NCBI GenBank assembly: GCA_964640545.1
Contig: CAZXHL010000151.1
Coordinates: 1-5,562 of the forward strand
Direction: 5' to 3'
Source of the DNA: JBGSZX01 sp964640545
Lineage (GTDB): Bacteria; Bdellovibrionota; UBA2428
Length of the DNA: 5,562 nucleotides
A program made the position numbers and the translations under genes. The notes under the pieces were generated by a model. It was not told the origin of the DNA, searched no databases, and saw only the letters and a program-made list of their open reading frames with translations. Position 1 is the first letter of the stretch. Every line of letters starts with the position of its first letter. Positions 1 to 5,562 of this stretch are shown one piece after another.

Positions 1-1
1 G

Positions 2-439
2 CTCGGTAATTTTGTCCAGCTAGGGAGTCATACTTGTGTGGATCGCGCGGTTTTTAATGAGACGATTCTAGGTGATGAGGTTAGTACGGATAATCATGTA
101 CAGATCGCCCATAATTGTGTCATCGGTGCTCAGTCTGCGTTTTGTGCTTTTGTTGGTATGTCAGGAAGCACCACTGTCGGAAAACGCTGCGTTTTTGCAG
201 GAGCTTCTGGAACCAAGGGGCACCTTAGTATTGGAGATGATGTGATTGTAGGGGCTCAGTCGGGGATAACGTCTGATTTGGAGTCCAATCAGTTCGTCAA
301 AGGTTATCCACCGCGTCCTATTCAAGAAGCTTTAAAAATAGAGAGTCTTAAAACTCGCTTACCTGAGATATATTCTCGATTGAAACGATTAGAAAAGTTG
401 GCTCAAGGTTCTGATACAGACCTAAAGAGCAAGGAGTAG
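2..439 (+). CDS. lpxD: UDP-3-O-(3-hydroxyacyl)glucosamine N-acyltransferase LpxD, 3' part
   Basis: LpxD transfers a 3-hydroxyacyl chain from acyl carrier protein to the 2-amino group of the UDP-sugar made by LpxA and LpxC, in the cytoplasm (third step of lipid A synthesis). The reading frame is open from base 2, so the N-terminal part lies upstream; about 145 C-terminal residues remain of a usual ~340. The GTG at 38 is an internal Val, not a start. Seen here: left-handed beta-helix hexapeptide repeats; the motif QIAHN, whose His (codon 110-112) matches the E. coli catalytic base His239; a second conserved His in KGHLSIG (codon 221-223, E. coli His276 position); and a charged C-terminal helix after GYPPRP, containing the typical LPEIYSRLKRLE segment. 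The stop is followed 6 bases later by fabZ. Broken only by the window edge. Confidence 0.95.
   Translation, partial: LGNFVQLGSHTCVDRAVFNETILGDEVSTDNHVQIAHNCVIGAQSAFCAFVGMSGSTTVGKRCVFAGASGTKGHLSIGDDVIVGAQSGITSDLESNQFVKGYPPRPIQEALKIESLKTRLPEIYSRLKRLEKLAQGSDTDLKSKE
431..436 (+). promoter_or_regulatory. Ribosome binding site for fabZ
   Basis: AAGGAG, a strong Shine-Dalgarno match, lies in the last codons of lpxD, 9 bases before the ATG at 446. It supports that ATG as the fabZ start and couples fabZ translation to the end of lpxD. Confidence 0.75.
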
Positions 440-445
440 CTGCAG

Positions 446-886
446 ATGTTATCTAATGATCCCAAAAAAACCATTCCACACCGCGAACCATTTATTTGGG
501 TATCTCGATTGATGTCTAGAGCTGAAGATGGTGGTGAGGGAGTTGTGGAATTTGATGTGACTGAAGACTTAGATGTTTTTAGAGGACACTTTCCCGGAAA
601 TCCTATCTTCCCTGGTGTTTTGCAGTTGGAAGGTTCGGCCCAAGCTTGTATGTGGGTTCTTTTTGGTGAGGAAGATCCAGATCGACATGAAGGCTATTTT
701 GCTTCTGTTGATAGCTTTAAGTTTAAGAAAATGGTGAAGCCTGGGGACCGACTTAGTATTTCCTGCAAGCGAGTGGCTCTGAGAGCTTCATTGCACAAGT
801 GGGAAGTGGCTGTGGTTGATCAAGACCAGCGACTTTGTTCTAAAGGTGTGGTGTGGCTAAAACTGGCAGATGGGAATCACGCGTGA
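446..886 (+). CDS. fabZ: 3-hydroxyacyl-[acyl carrier protein] dehydratase FabZ
   Basis: FabZ removes water from (3R)-hydroxyacyl-ACP to give trans-2-enoyl-ACP in type II fatty acid synthesis. It competes with LpxA and LpxD for the same hydroxyacyl-ACP pool, which is why it commonly sits between lpxD and lpxA. The 146-residue protein (E. coli 151) is one hot-dog fold: PHREPF at residues 11-16, catalytic His48 in GHFPGNPIFPGV, and catalytic Glu62 in LEGSAQ. The spacing of 14 equals that of E. coli His54 and Glu68. The FKFKKMVKPGD segment matches the family FKRPVVPGD motif. The ATG at 446 has a good ribosome binding site and puts the PHR motif at the usual distance from the N-terminus. The stop codon overlaps the lpxA start by 4 bases. 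FabA is excluded by length and motif pattern. Confidence 0.95.
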   Translation: MLSNDPKKTIPHREPFIWVSRLMSRAEDGGEGVVEFDVTEDLDVFRGHFPGNPIFPGVLQLEGSAQACMWVLFGEEDPDRHEGYFASVDSFKFKKMVKPGDRLSISCKRVALRASLHKWEVAVVDQDQRLCSKGVVWLKLADGNHA

Positions 887-1659
887 CCACATTCATTCAC
901 CCAACGGCTCTTGTCGAAGATGGAGCTGAACTTGGCGTTGATGTCGATGTAGGACCGTTTTGTAGAGTTTCTGCTCAGGCCAAAATCGGCGACCGCACGA
1001 AATTGATTTCTCATGTGGTCATCGATGGCATTACAACTTTGGGACAAGACAATGTGATCTACCCGTTTGCAATGCTTGGCGGCCCACCTCAAGACCTAAG
1101 TTACAAAGGTGAAGACACGACGGTTGTGATTGGTGATTCAAATATTCTGAGAGAATCCATGACGGTTCATAGGGGAACGGCGAAGGATCGTGCCGTCACT
1201 CGTATTGGAAATCACAATTACTTGATGGCGTATTGTCATGTGGCACATGACTGCATCGTTCATGATCATGTTTTGATGGCCAATCAATCAGGACTCGCAG
1301 GACATTCAGAAGTTCACAACCATGTTGTGATAGGCGGGATGTCGGCTGTTCTGCAAAAATGCAGATTGGGAGAATACTCTTTCCTGGGTGCGTCGACTGT
1401 CATTCGAAGGGACTTGCCACCGTTTATGGCAGCGAAAGAATTTTCCACAGTGACTGGACCCAATTTGGTCGGGCTTCGAAGAAACAAGTTTTCAACCGAT
1501 GACATCCGCACAATTGGAGACTTGTACAAAATTTATTACCTTTCCACTGAAAACACTCAAGAGTCTATTCAGAGAATCATTGCAAAATATCCGGGAAATG
1601 CCCGTGTTCAAACATTTATAGACTTTATTCAATCAAGCCAAGCTGGCGTACAAAGATAG
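883..1659 (+). CDS. lpxA: Acyl-ACP--UDP-N-acetylglucosamine O-acyltransferase LpxA (possibly N-acylating)
   Basis: LpxA carries out the first step of lipid A synthesis, moving a 3-hydroxyacyl chain from ACP to position 3 of UDP-GlcNAc in the cytoplasm. The GTG at 883 (GTGA overlap with the fabZ stop) gives 258 residues (E. coli 262) and an N-terminus MTTFIHPTALV that aligns with the family. A GTG at 853 would add ten residues without family support. Residues 4-190 are hexapeptide beta-helix repeats, followed by a helical C-terminal domain with LRRNKFS. Catalytic His122 in HVAHDC matches E. coli His125; Asp71 in PQDL matches Asp74; His141 in LAGH matches His144. Differences from E. coli by hand alignment: His160 to Leu157, Gly173 (acyl-chain ruler) to Ala170, Glu200 to Val196, Arg205 to Asn201. 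The next gene is a GnnA-like oxidoreductase, so the true acceptor could be the 3-amino analogue UDP-GlcNAc3N; this is inference. Confidence 0.95.
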   Translation: MTTFIHPTALVEDGAELGVDVDVGPFCRVSAQAKIGDRTKLISHVVIDGITTLGQDNVIYPFAMLGGPPQDLSYKGEDTTVVIGDSNILRESMTVHRGTAKDRAVTRIGNHNYLMAYCHVAHDCIVHDHVLMANQSGLAGHSEVHNHVVIGGMSAVLQKCRLGEYSFLGASTVIRRDLPPFMAAKEFSTVTGPNLVGLRRNKFSTDDIRTIGDLYKIYYLSTENTQESIQRIIAKYPGNARVQTFIDFIQSSQAGVQR

Positions 1660-1662
1660 GAG
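1658..1662 (+). promoter_or_regulatory. Ribosome binding site for the oxidoreductase gene
   Basis: AGGAG overlaps the lpxA stop codon and stands 6 bases before the ATG at 1669. It fixes the start of the oxidoreductase and is one of the clearest Shine-Dalgarno sites in the window. Confidence 0.75.
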
Positions 1663-1668
1663 CATAAC

Positions 1669-2724
1669 ATGTCACAAAACTCTAAAGATCTGCGTTTTGT
1701 TGTAGTTGGGGCCGGACACATGGGTCTGAAACACATCAAAAAAATTCTTCAAATCGGAGGACGCATTGGTGCCAAGGTGAGTGTTGTTGTTGAGCCTGTT
1801 GAGAAAAGACGTGAAGTTTTGCAGGAAGAGTTCAAAGATACTGGGATTAAGTTCGTAGACAATCTCGGTGAGATTTCGAAATTTGGAGGTGACTCTTACC
1901 CCGATGCCGCTATCGTGGCCGTGCCCGCTAAAATTCACGTTGAGATGACGATGGCTTGTTTGGCCAAAGGTTTGCATGTCTTGGTGGAGAAACCACTCGG
2001 TTTTACAGCAACAGATTGTAAAGAAATTGGTGAAGCGGCAGATCGCGCGGATCGCTTGGTTCAGGTCGGCCTCTTAGAAAGATGGGCCATGGCTCACCTC
2101 TGGGATAACTGGAAACCTGAGAGAGTGAACCCCGTTACTTTTAATGCTGTGAGATCAAGTCCCTTTATGCCGAGAGCAGCAGATACTGATGTGATTCATG
2201 ACCTCATGGTTCATGATTTGGATTTGTTCGTTCTACTAAATGATGTCTTTGATCTTTCACCAGTTGTGGGTGTGAGGGCGTGGGGAAGAAAGCTTCGCTC
2301 GAACTATTTGGACTCAGCGAAGGTCGCCCTCGATTTAGAAAATGGCGGAACGGCTCACTTCTTTGCCTCTCGTTTGGCGGCTGATGCCTCGAGGCGTTGG
2401 GAGCTTACGGGACCAACATGGCATGCGTCAGCGGATTTGATGCGAAGAGAGTTTACGACTTTTGAAAAACGAGAATCCCACGGTAAGACGTGGTTTGAGC
2501 CGAAGGAACATAGCTGGGCGATTGGAGATCCTCTTGGACTTGAAATTGAAGCTTTTGTTCAAAGAGTGGGGGGGACGTTTGAAACCATCAGTGGAATTGG
2601 GGCAAAAGACCCGATCTTTTCATTCTGGGATCCACAAAAAATCATTCCAACACCTCAAAGTGTGATGAAGACTCACGAAATCATCGATGAGATTTTGAGC
2701 TGCATTAAGGTGCTCGAATCTTGA
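1669..2724 (+). CDS. Gfo/Idh/MocA-family oxidoreductase, candidate GnnA-type UDP-GlcNAc 3-dehydrogenase
   Basis: This is an NAD(P)-dependent sugar dehydrogenase of the Gfo/Idh/MocA family, 351 residues (family 330-390). The N-terminal Rossmann fold has VVGAGHMG (Gly14, Gly16, Gly19) and an acidic Glu42 at the end of the second strand, which favours NAD over NADP. The family EKP motif is at 107-109, GLLERW at 134-139, and the catalytic-type segment DLMVHDLDL at 178-186 supplies His182. No signal peptide or membrane segment is visible, so it is probably cytoplasmic. It lies between lpxA and lpxB, 9 bases after the former and overlapping the latter by 4. In Acidithiobacillus ferrooxidans, gnnA lies at this position and encodes a related enzyme that oxidises the 3''-hydroxyl of UDP-GlcNAc before transamination by GnnB. 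That function is therefore the best inference, but no GnnB is present here. Caulobacter has lpxI at this locus; this protein has no resemblance to it. Family assignment is firm, substrate is not (about 0.55). Confidence 0.9.
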   Translation: MSQNSKDLRFVVVGAGHMGLKHIKKILQIGGRIGAKVSVVVEPVEKRREVLQEEFKDTGIKFVDNLGEISKFGGDSYPDAAIVAVPAKIHVEMTMACLAKGLHVLVEKPLGFTATDCKEIGEAADRADRLVQVGLLERWAMAHLWDNWKPERVNPVTFNAVRSSPFMPRAADTDVIHDLMVHDLDLFVLLNDVFDLSPVVGVRAWGRKLRSNYLDSAKVALDLENGGTAHFFASRLAADASRRWELTGPTWHASADLMRREFTTFEKRESHGKTWFEPKEHSWAIGDPLGLEIEAFVQRVGGTFETISGIGAKDPIFSFWDPQKIIPTPQSVMKTHEIIDEILSCIKVLES

Positions 2725-3932
2725 AGCAAAGAGTTTTAGTTTCTGCTGGTGATCCATCAGGGGACTTGCTCCTTTCCAGGGTGATATTCCATCTCAAGGA
2801 GATGGGAACTCAGCACGGTGTTGATTTTGAGTTTCGAGGTTTGGCTGGTCCCAAGTCAGAAGCTGCGGGTGTTGAAATTCATGGACGGTGCGAAGACGTT
2901 GCCGTCGTGGGTCTCACGGAAGTTGTAAAAAAATTACCCAAGATTTTTGGTGTGCTAGGGCAACTGGAGAAGATGATTCCAGAATCAGATCGTGTGATTT
3001 GCGTAGATATGCCGGATTTTAACTTTCGCCTGGCGAAGATGGCCAAGAAGAGAAACATTGCTGTCGACTATTTAGTTTGTCCTCAGGTTTGGGCTTGGCG
3101 AGAGGAGAGAGTGGAAGAAATTCGCCAGCTCTTTCGTAGAGTCTATCCCGTCCTTCCTTTTGAAGAAACGTATTTGCTTGAAAGGGGTGTCAACGCTCGT
3201 TACTTGGGGCATCCCCTAAGAGATATTTTGCCGCCCCGAGCTCGAAAACAAAAACGTGAAGAGCTCAACATTCCGGATGATGTTTTTGCTATGGCTGTCT
3301 TGCCCGGCTCGCGTAGATCAGAGTTGAAAAGACATTTGCCGATTTTGATTGAGGCTTGGGCGCTTTTCCAGAAAGAAGCCGTGAGGCGACACGTCGAAAA
3401 ACCTTACAGAGCCTTGGTTCCGGTCGCGACCGGCATCAGGCGGGAAGATCTCGAAGCGATGCTCTCGAAGAAGCATCAAGCGATGTTGAGCGCTTGGCTC
3501 AATTCCAAGGAATGGCAGCTTTGTGAAAGTTCTTGGGATGTGATGCAGGCGAGTGACTTTGGCTGGATCGCCTCAGGAACTGCAACTCTTGAGGCCGCGT
3601 ATTATCAGTTGCCACATATTTTATTCTATCGTCTGAGTTGGTTGTCAGCCCGGATCATTAAGTCCCTCACGTCTTATTTCACAGGGAATGAGGGGATGGC
3701 AGGACTTCCTAATATTTTACTTGAAAGCAAAGTCATTCCAGAAATTCTGCAAGATGACTTGAATCCACGAAGGTTGGCTTTCGAAACGGTTGAATTGGTT
3801 TCGAACACTATCCGGATGAATACGATGAAAAAGCAGTTGCGTTTTATTCCCAAGAGACTTGGGGAGACGGGAGTCGCAGCTAGGATGGCAGAGGATCTTT
3901 GGGGTTTATGGGGCTTATCGCGAAAATCGTAG
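2721..3932 (+). CDS. lpxB: Lipid-A-disaccharide synthase LpxB
   Basis: LpxB (glycosyltransferase family 19) condenses UDP-2,3-diacylglucosamine with lipid X (2,3-diacylglucosamine 1-phosphate) to form the beta-1,6-linked disaccharide, at the cytoplasmic face of the inner membrane. It has 403 residues, slightly longer than E. coli (382). Motifs in order: SAGDPSGD at 8-15; DMPDFN at 96-101, matching the E. coli DAPDFN segment with its essential Asp; CPQVWAWR ending at 127; GHPLRD from Gly163; LPGSRRSE with Pro195; ASGTATLE at 284-291, the nucleotide-sugar binding region; and GLPNILL followed by PEILQDD near the C-terminus. The start is the TTG at 2721, overlapping the previous stop as TTGA; no other start places the first strand (RVLVSAGD) correctly. 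AAGG about 10 bases upstream is a weak ribosome site, so translation is probably coupled. The 3' end overlaps lpxK. Confidence 0.96.
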   Translation: MKQRVLVSAGDPSGDLLLSRVIFHLKEMGTQHGVDFEFRGLAGPKSEAAGVEIHGRCEDVAVVGLTEVVKKLPKIFGVLGQLEKMIPESDRVICVDMPDFNFRLAKMAKKRNIAVDYLVCPQVWAWREERVEEIRQLFRRVYPVLPFEETYLLERGVNARYLGHPLRDILPPRARKQKREELNIPDDVFAMAVLPGSRRSELKRHLPILIEAWALFQKEAVRRHVEKPYRALVPVATGIRREDLEAMLSKKHQAMLSAWLNSKEWQLCESSWDVMQASDFGWIASGTATLEAAYYQLPHILFYRLSWLSARIIKSLTSYFTGNEGMAGLPNILLESKVIPEILQDDLNPRRLAFETVELVSNTIRMNTMKKQLRFIPKRLGETGVAARMAEDLWGLWGLSRKS

Positions 3933-4933
3933 GACAAGTTTATGCTTGTGGGCGTGAGCTCGACCGATGGCGGACCTCCAGAAGGTTTTTACGTCAACCC
4001 GTCATTTCCATTGGCAACATCAGCAGTGGGGGGCGAGGAAAGACTCCTATGGTTGTGGAAGTGATATGGGGACTCCAAATGCGTCGCTTTGAGCCAGTCG
4101 TTTTGACTAGGGGCTATGGGCGCCTTACGAAGCGGCCAGTTTTCTTGGATCGAGAAAAACTTCATTTCATCGATACGGGTGAGAGTTTTGAACTTAGTGA
4201 ATTGAGTTCTGAAGAAATTGTAAATTGTGTTGGTGATGAAGCTTTGGAAGTTTTTGTAAAAACTGGAGTGAGAATTCTAGTCGGAGCCAACAGGCACAAA
4301 AATGCGATGTGGTTTTTGTCGGCGCAGGGCGGGTCTATTTCGGATTTGGTTTTTATTTTAGATGACGGGTTCCAGCATTGGAAGATGGAACGTGATTTCG
4401 ATATTGTTCTCTATAACAAGAAAGATTTAGAAGATGACTTATTGCCGCTGGGCCGGCTTCGGGAGAAAAAATCGGCTTTAGAGCGAGCGGATTTGGCTTT
4501 GATGATTGGCTTTGATGTCGAGAAAGAGACGCTTTTCCCAGAGGGGCTCATGGATGAGCCACCGGCTATTATTGTGACTAGGGCTCCGGATGTGTCTTAC
4601 AAAGAAGTTTTGGAGGAGAGATATGGAAAAGGTCTTCGCTATATTGAGCTTGGCGATCATGCGTCGTCTGCCATCTTAAGGGATAAAATCAATCGAACGA
4701 TTCAGCGCCACATTGTTCTCGGATACAAAGAGGCTGTGAAAGTCCTCCCCTGGAGTATGCTGGCGGAACATCAAGGCCGTCCATTCGTAAGGGATGATAT
4801 TTTTGAAGGCAAACACATTTGGGTTTTGGGTCTGAGAATGAAGCTTAACGATGAAGCGAATGTTTGGACGCATTTGGAACATATGCTTGAAATGAAATAC
4901 CTTGGGGCTCATTCAGAGTTCGAAGAGATTTAG
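3908..4933 (+). CDS. lpxK: Tetraacyldisaccharide 4'-kinase LpxK, divergent C-terminal half
   Basis: LpxK phosphorylates the 4' position of the tetraacyl disaccharide 1-phosphate to give lipid IVA, at the inner membrane. I chose the ATG at 3908 (341 residues; E. coli 328); a TTG at 3899 would add three residues, and neither has an ideal ribosome site. Either start overlaps lpxB. Motifs: Walker A GNISSGGRGKTP at 36-47 with Lys45 and Thr46; RGYG at 68-71; GDE with Asp110, matching E. coli catalytic Asp99; DDGFQH at 152-157; LPLGRLRE; and GDH with His251, matching the Asp/His dyad partner His261. The core kinase residues are thus present. Oddities: a stretch between RGYG and GDE about 15 residues longer than in E. 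coli; the family AGIGNP-type segment replaced by TRAPDV (224-229); and TEKDAVK replaced by GYKEAVK (272-278). It is probably active, but diverged. Confidence 0.92.
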   Translation: MGLIAKIVGQVYACGRELDRWRTSRRFLRQPVISIGNISSGGRGKTPMVVEVIWGLQMRRFEPVVLTRGYGRLTKRPVFLDREKLHFIDTGESFELSELSSEEIVNCVGDEALEVFVKTGVRILVGANRHKNAMWFLSAQGGSISDLVFILDDGFQHWKMERDFDIVLYNKKDLEDDLLPLGRLREKKSALERADLALMIGFDVEKETLFPEGLMDEPPAIIVTRAPDVSYKEVLEERYGKGLRYIELGDHASSAILRDKINRTIQRHIVLGYKEAVKVLPWSMLAEHQGRPFVRDDIFEGKHIWVLGLRMKLNDEANVWTHLEHMLEMKYLGAHSEFEEI

Positions 4934-4946
4934 GGCGACGGACGAA

Positions 4947-5562
4947 ATGAACTTCATATTGAGCTTTCTTTCGAATTTTGCAGCTAATGTGATTTATTAT
5001 TCCATATTTGCTTTTGGAATCTTGCTAAGGATTCTACCATTTCCATTAAAGAAATTTGTGACCGGGGTTGTTGCCACGCTTTGGTTTTATTTATTTCCCT
5101 TTCGCAAAAGAGTTATCTTGCACAATTTAGCTCTAGTTTTCCCAAGACGCTCGGAAGAGAGCAACAAGCATTTTCAATCAAGATGTGAAGCTATCTCTCG
5201 TCGTAATATCCAGCACTACTTGTTGATGCTACTCGAAGTCTTTGAGCGATTGACATGGTCTAACGAGACAGCGAGGGCGCAGGCTGTTTGGGATCATCAC
5301 GAGCGAATGCAAGCTCTTGTCGACCAAGGAACGGGCTTCTTTTTTTTATCGCTACATTTGGGGAACTGGGAAACCTTGACCAGGGTAGGGTGTGCGGAGG
5401 GATTGCCGCTCACCATCATCACCAGGTATCTGCGCAATCCCGTGATGGACAGGGTTTGGGTGAAAAGCCGCAAGCAATTCGGCTTGGAGCTGCTTGCTGA
5501 GTCGGGGTCTGGTTTGGCGGCTATTAAAAGTGTCAAAAGAGGCAGGGCCCTAGGTTTTATTT
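4947..5562 (+). CDS. lpxL: Lysophospholipid acyltransferase family, LpxL/HtrB-type lipid A acyltransferase, 5' part
   Basis: Members of this family transfer an acyl chain from ACP onto a hydroxyl of the primary acyl chains of lipid A, at the cytoplasmic face of the inner membrane. The reading frame is open from the ATG at 4947 to the window end, giving 205 residues of a usual ~300; it lacks a stop only because of the edge. Seen here: hydrophobic N-terminal segments at about 11-33 and 37-52, as in HtrB proteins; RKRVILHNLALVFP at 53-66, a family-typical stretch; and the catalytic HxxxxE motif HLGNWE with His137 and Glu142. ITRYLRNPVMD and the following IKSVKRG also fit the family, and the frame ends just where the PDQ-type motif would come. 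It begins 13 bases after lpxK with only a weak ribosome site (AGGG at 4932-4935). LpxL cannot be told from LpxM or a related paralogue on this fragment. Confidence 0.88.
   Translation, partial: MNFILSFLSNFAANVIYYSIFAFGILLRILPFPLKKFVTGVVATLWFYLFPFRKRVILHNLALVFPRRSEESNKHFQSRCEAISRRNIQHYLLMLLEVFERLTWSNETARAQAVWDHHERMQALVDQGTGFFFLSLHLGNWETLTRVGCAEGLPLTIITRYLRNPVMDRVWVKSRKQFGLELLAESGSGLAAIKSVKRGRALGFI

Noticed and set aside
38..439. A short separate acyltransferase gene starting at GTG 38
   Set aside because: The frame is open to the left edge and the upstream residues continue the hexapeptide pattern, so this is the 3' part of lpxD rather than a small gene.
853..882. Ten-residue N-terminal extension of LpxA from GTG 853
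   Set aside because: An AAGG lies 6 bases upstream, but the added residues do not resemble LpxA N-termini, while GTG 883 gives the usual length and a 4-base overlap.
877..1977. Antisense open frames within lpxA and the oxidoreductase (877-1092, 1314-1529, 1672-1977)
   Set aside because: They are opposite well-supported genes, have no recognisable motif and no convincing ribosome sites.
41..2050. Ten-base repeat GATCGCGCGG at 41-50 and 2041-2050
   Set aside because: Both copies encode Asp-Arg-Ala within unrelated genes, with no similarity around them; treated as chance.
2462..2665. Possible frameshift or overlapping gene at the seven-G run (2568-2574) in the oxidoreductase
   Set aside because: The main frame continues with a plausible family C-terminus to a stop overlapping lpxB; the other-frame stretch has no recognisable content.
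1669..2724. The gene between lpxA and lpxB as LpxI (UDP-diacylglucosamine pyrophosphatase)
   Set aside because: Position is the same as in Caulobacter, but the protein has the Rossmann and EKP motifs of Gfo/Idh/MocA oxidoreductases. The pyrophosphatase (LpxH, LpxI or LpxG) must lie elsewhere.
5288..5536. Open frames on both strands (5288-5500 forward and 5297-5536 reverse)
   Set aside because: Both lie within the acyltransferase reading frame, which carries the HLGNWE motif and runs from 4947 to the edge; they are shadows.

Overview
The window is one uninterrupted, all-forward-strand block of lipid A (endotoxin) biosynthesis genes from a Gram-negative bacterium. It reads lpxD (3' part only), fabZ, lpxA, a Gfo/Idh/MocA-family oxidoreductase, lpxB, lpxK and an LpxL/HtrB-type acyltransferase (5' part only). 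No intergenic gap exceeds 13 bases and three gene pairs overlap, so this is almost certainly part of a single transcription unit. I see no promoter, terminator, RNA gene, mobile element or repeat array.

Layout: 2-439 is the C-terminal part of LpxD; 446-886 is FabZ; 883-1659 is LpxA, with a GTG start inside the fabZ stop; 1669-2724 is the oxidoreductase; 2721-3932 is LpxB, with a TTG start inside the previous stop; about 3908-4933 is LpxK; 4947 to the window end is the acyltransferase, still open at the edge. FabZ makes precursors of the acyl chains. LpxA and LpxD add the 3-hydroxyacyl chains to UDP-sugar, LpxB joins two units into the disaccharide, LpxK phosphorylates it, and the LpxL-type enzyme adds a secondary acyl chain.

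The most interesting part is the oxidoreductase between lpxA and lpxB. In Acidithiobacillus ferrooxidans, the gene pair gnnA (Gfo/Idh/MocA-type oxidoreductase) and gnnB (aminotransferase) occupies this position and makes UDP-GlcNAc3N, the precursor of lipid A with a 2,3-diamino sugar and amide-linked chains. Here only the oxidoreductase is present. The neighbouring LpxA differs from E. coli LpxA at several active-site positions, and LpxK has a divergent C-terminal half. Together these suggest a non-E. coli-type lipid A, possibly built on 2,3-diamino-2,3-dideoxyglucose.

Organism: moderate base composition, tight packing, GTG/TTG starts and the gene set fit a Bdellovibrio-like or delta-proteobacterial lineage. 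Bdellovibrio lipid A is reported to contain a 2,3-diaminoglucose disaccharide, which would fit, but the taxonomic placement is an inference with modest confidence.
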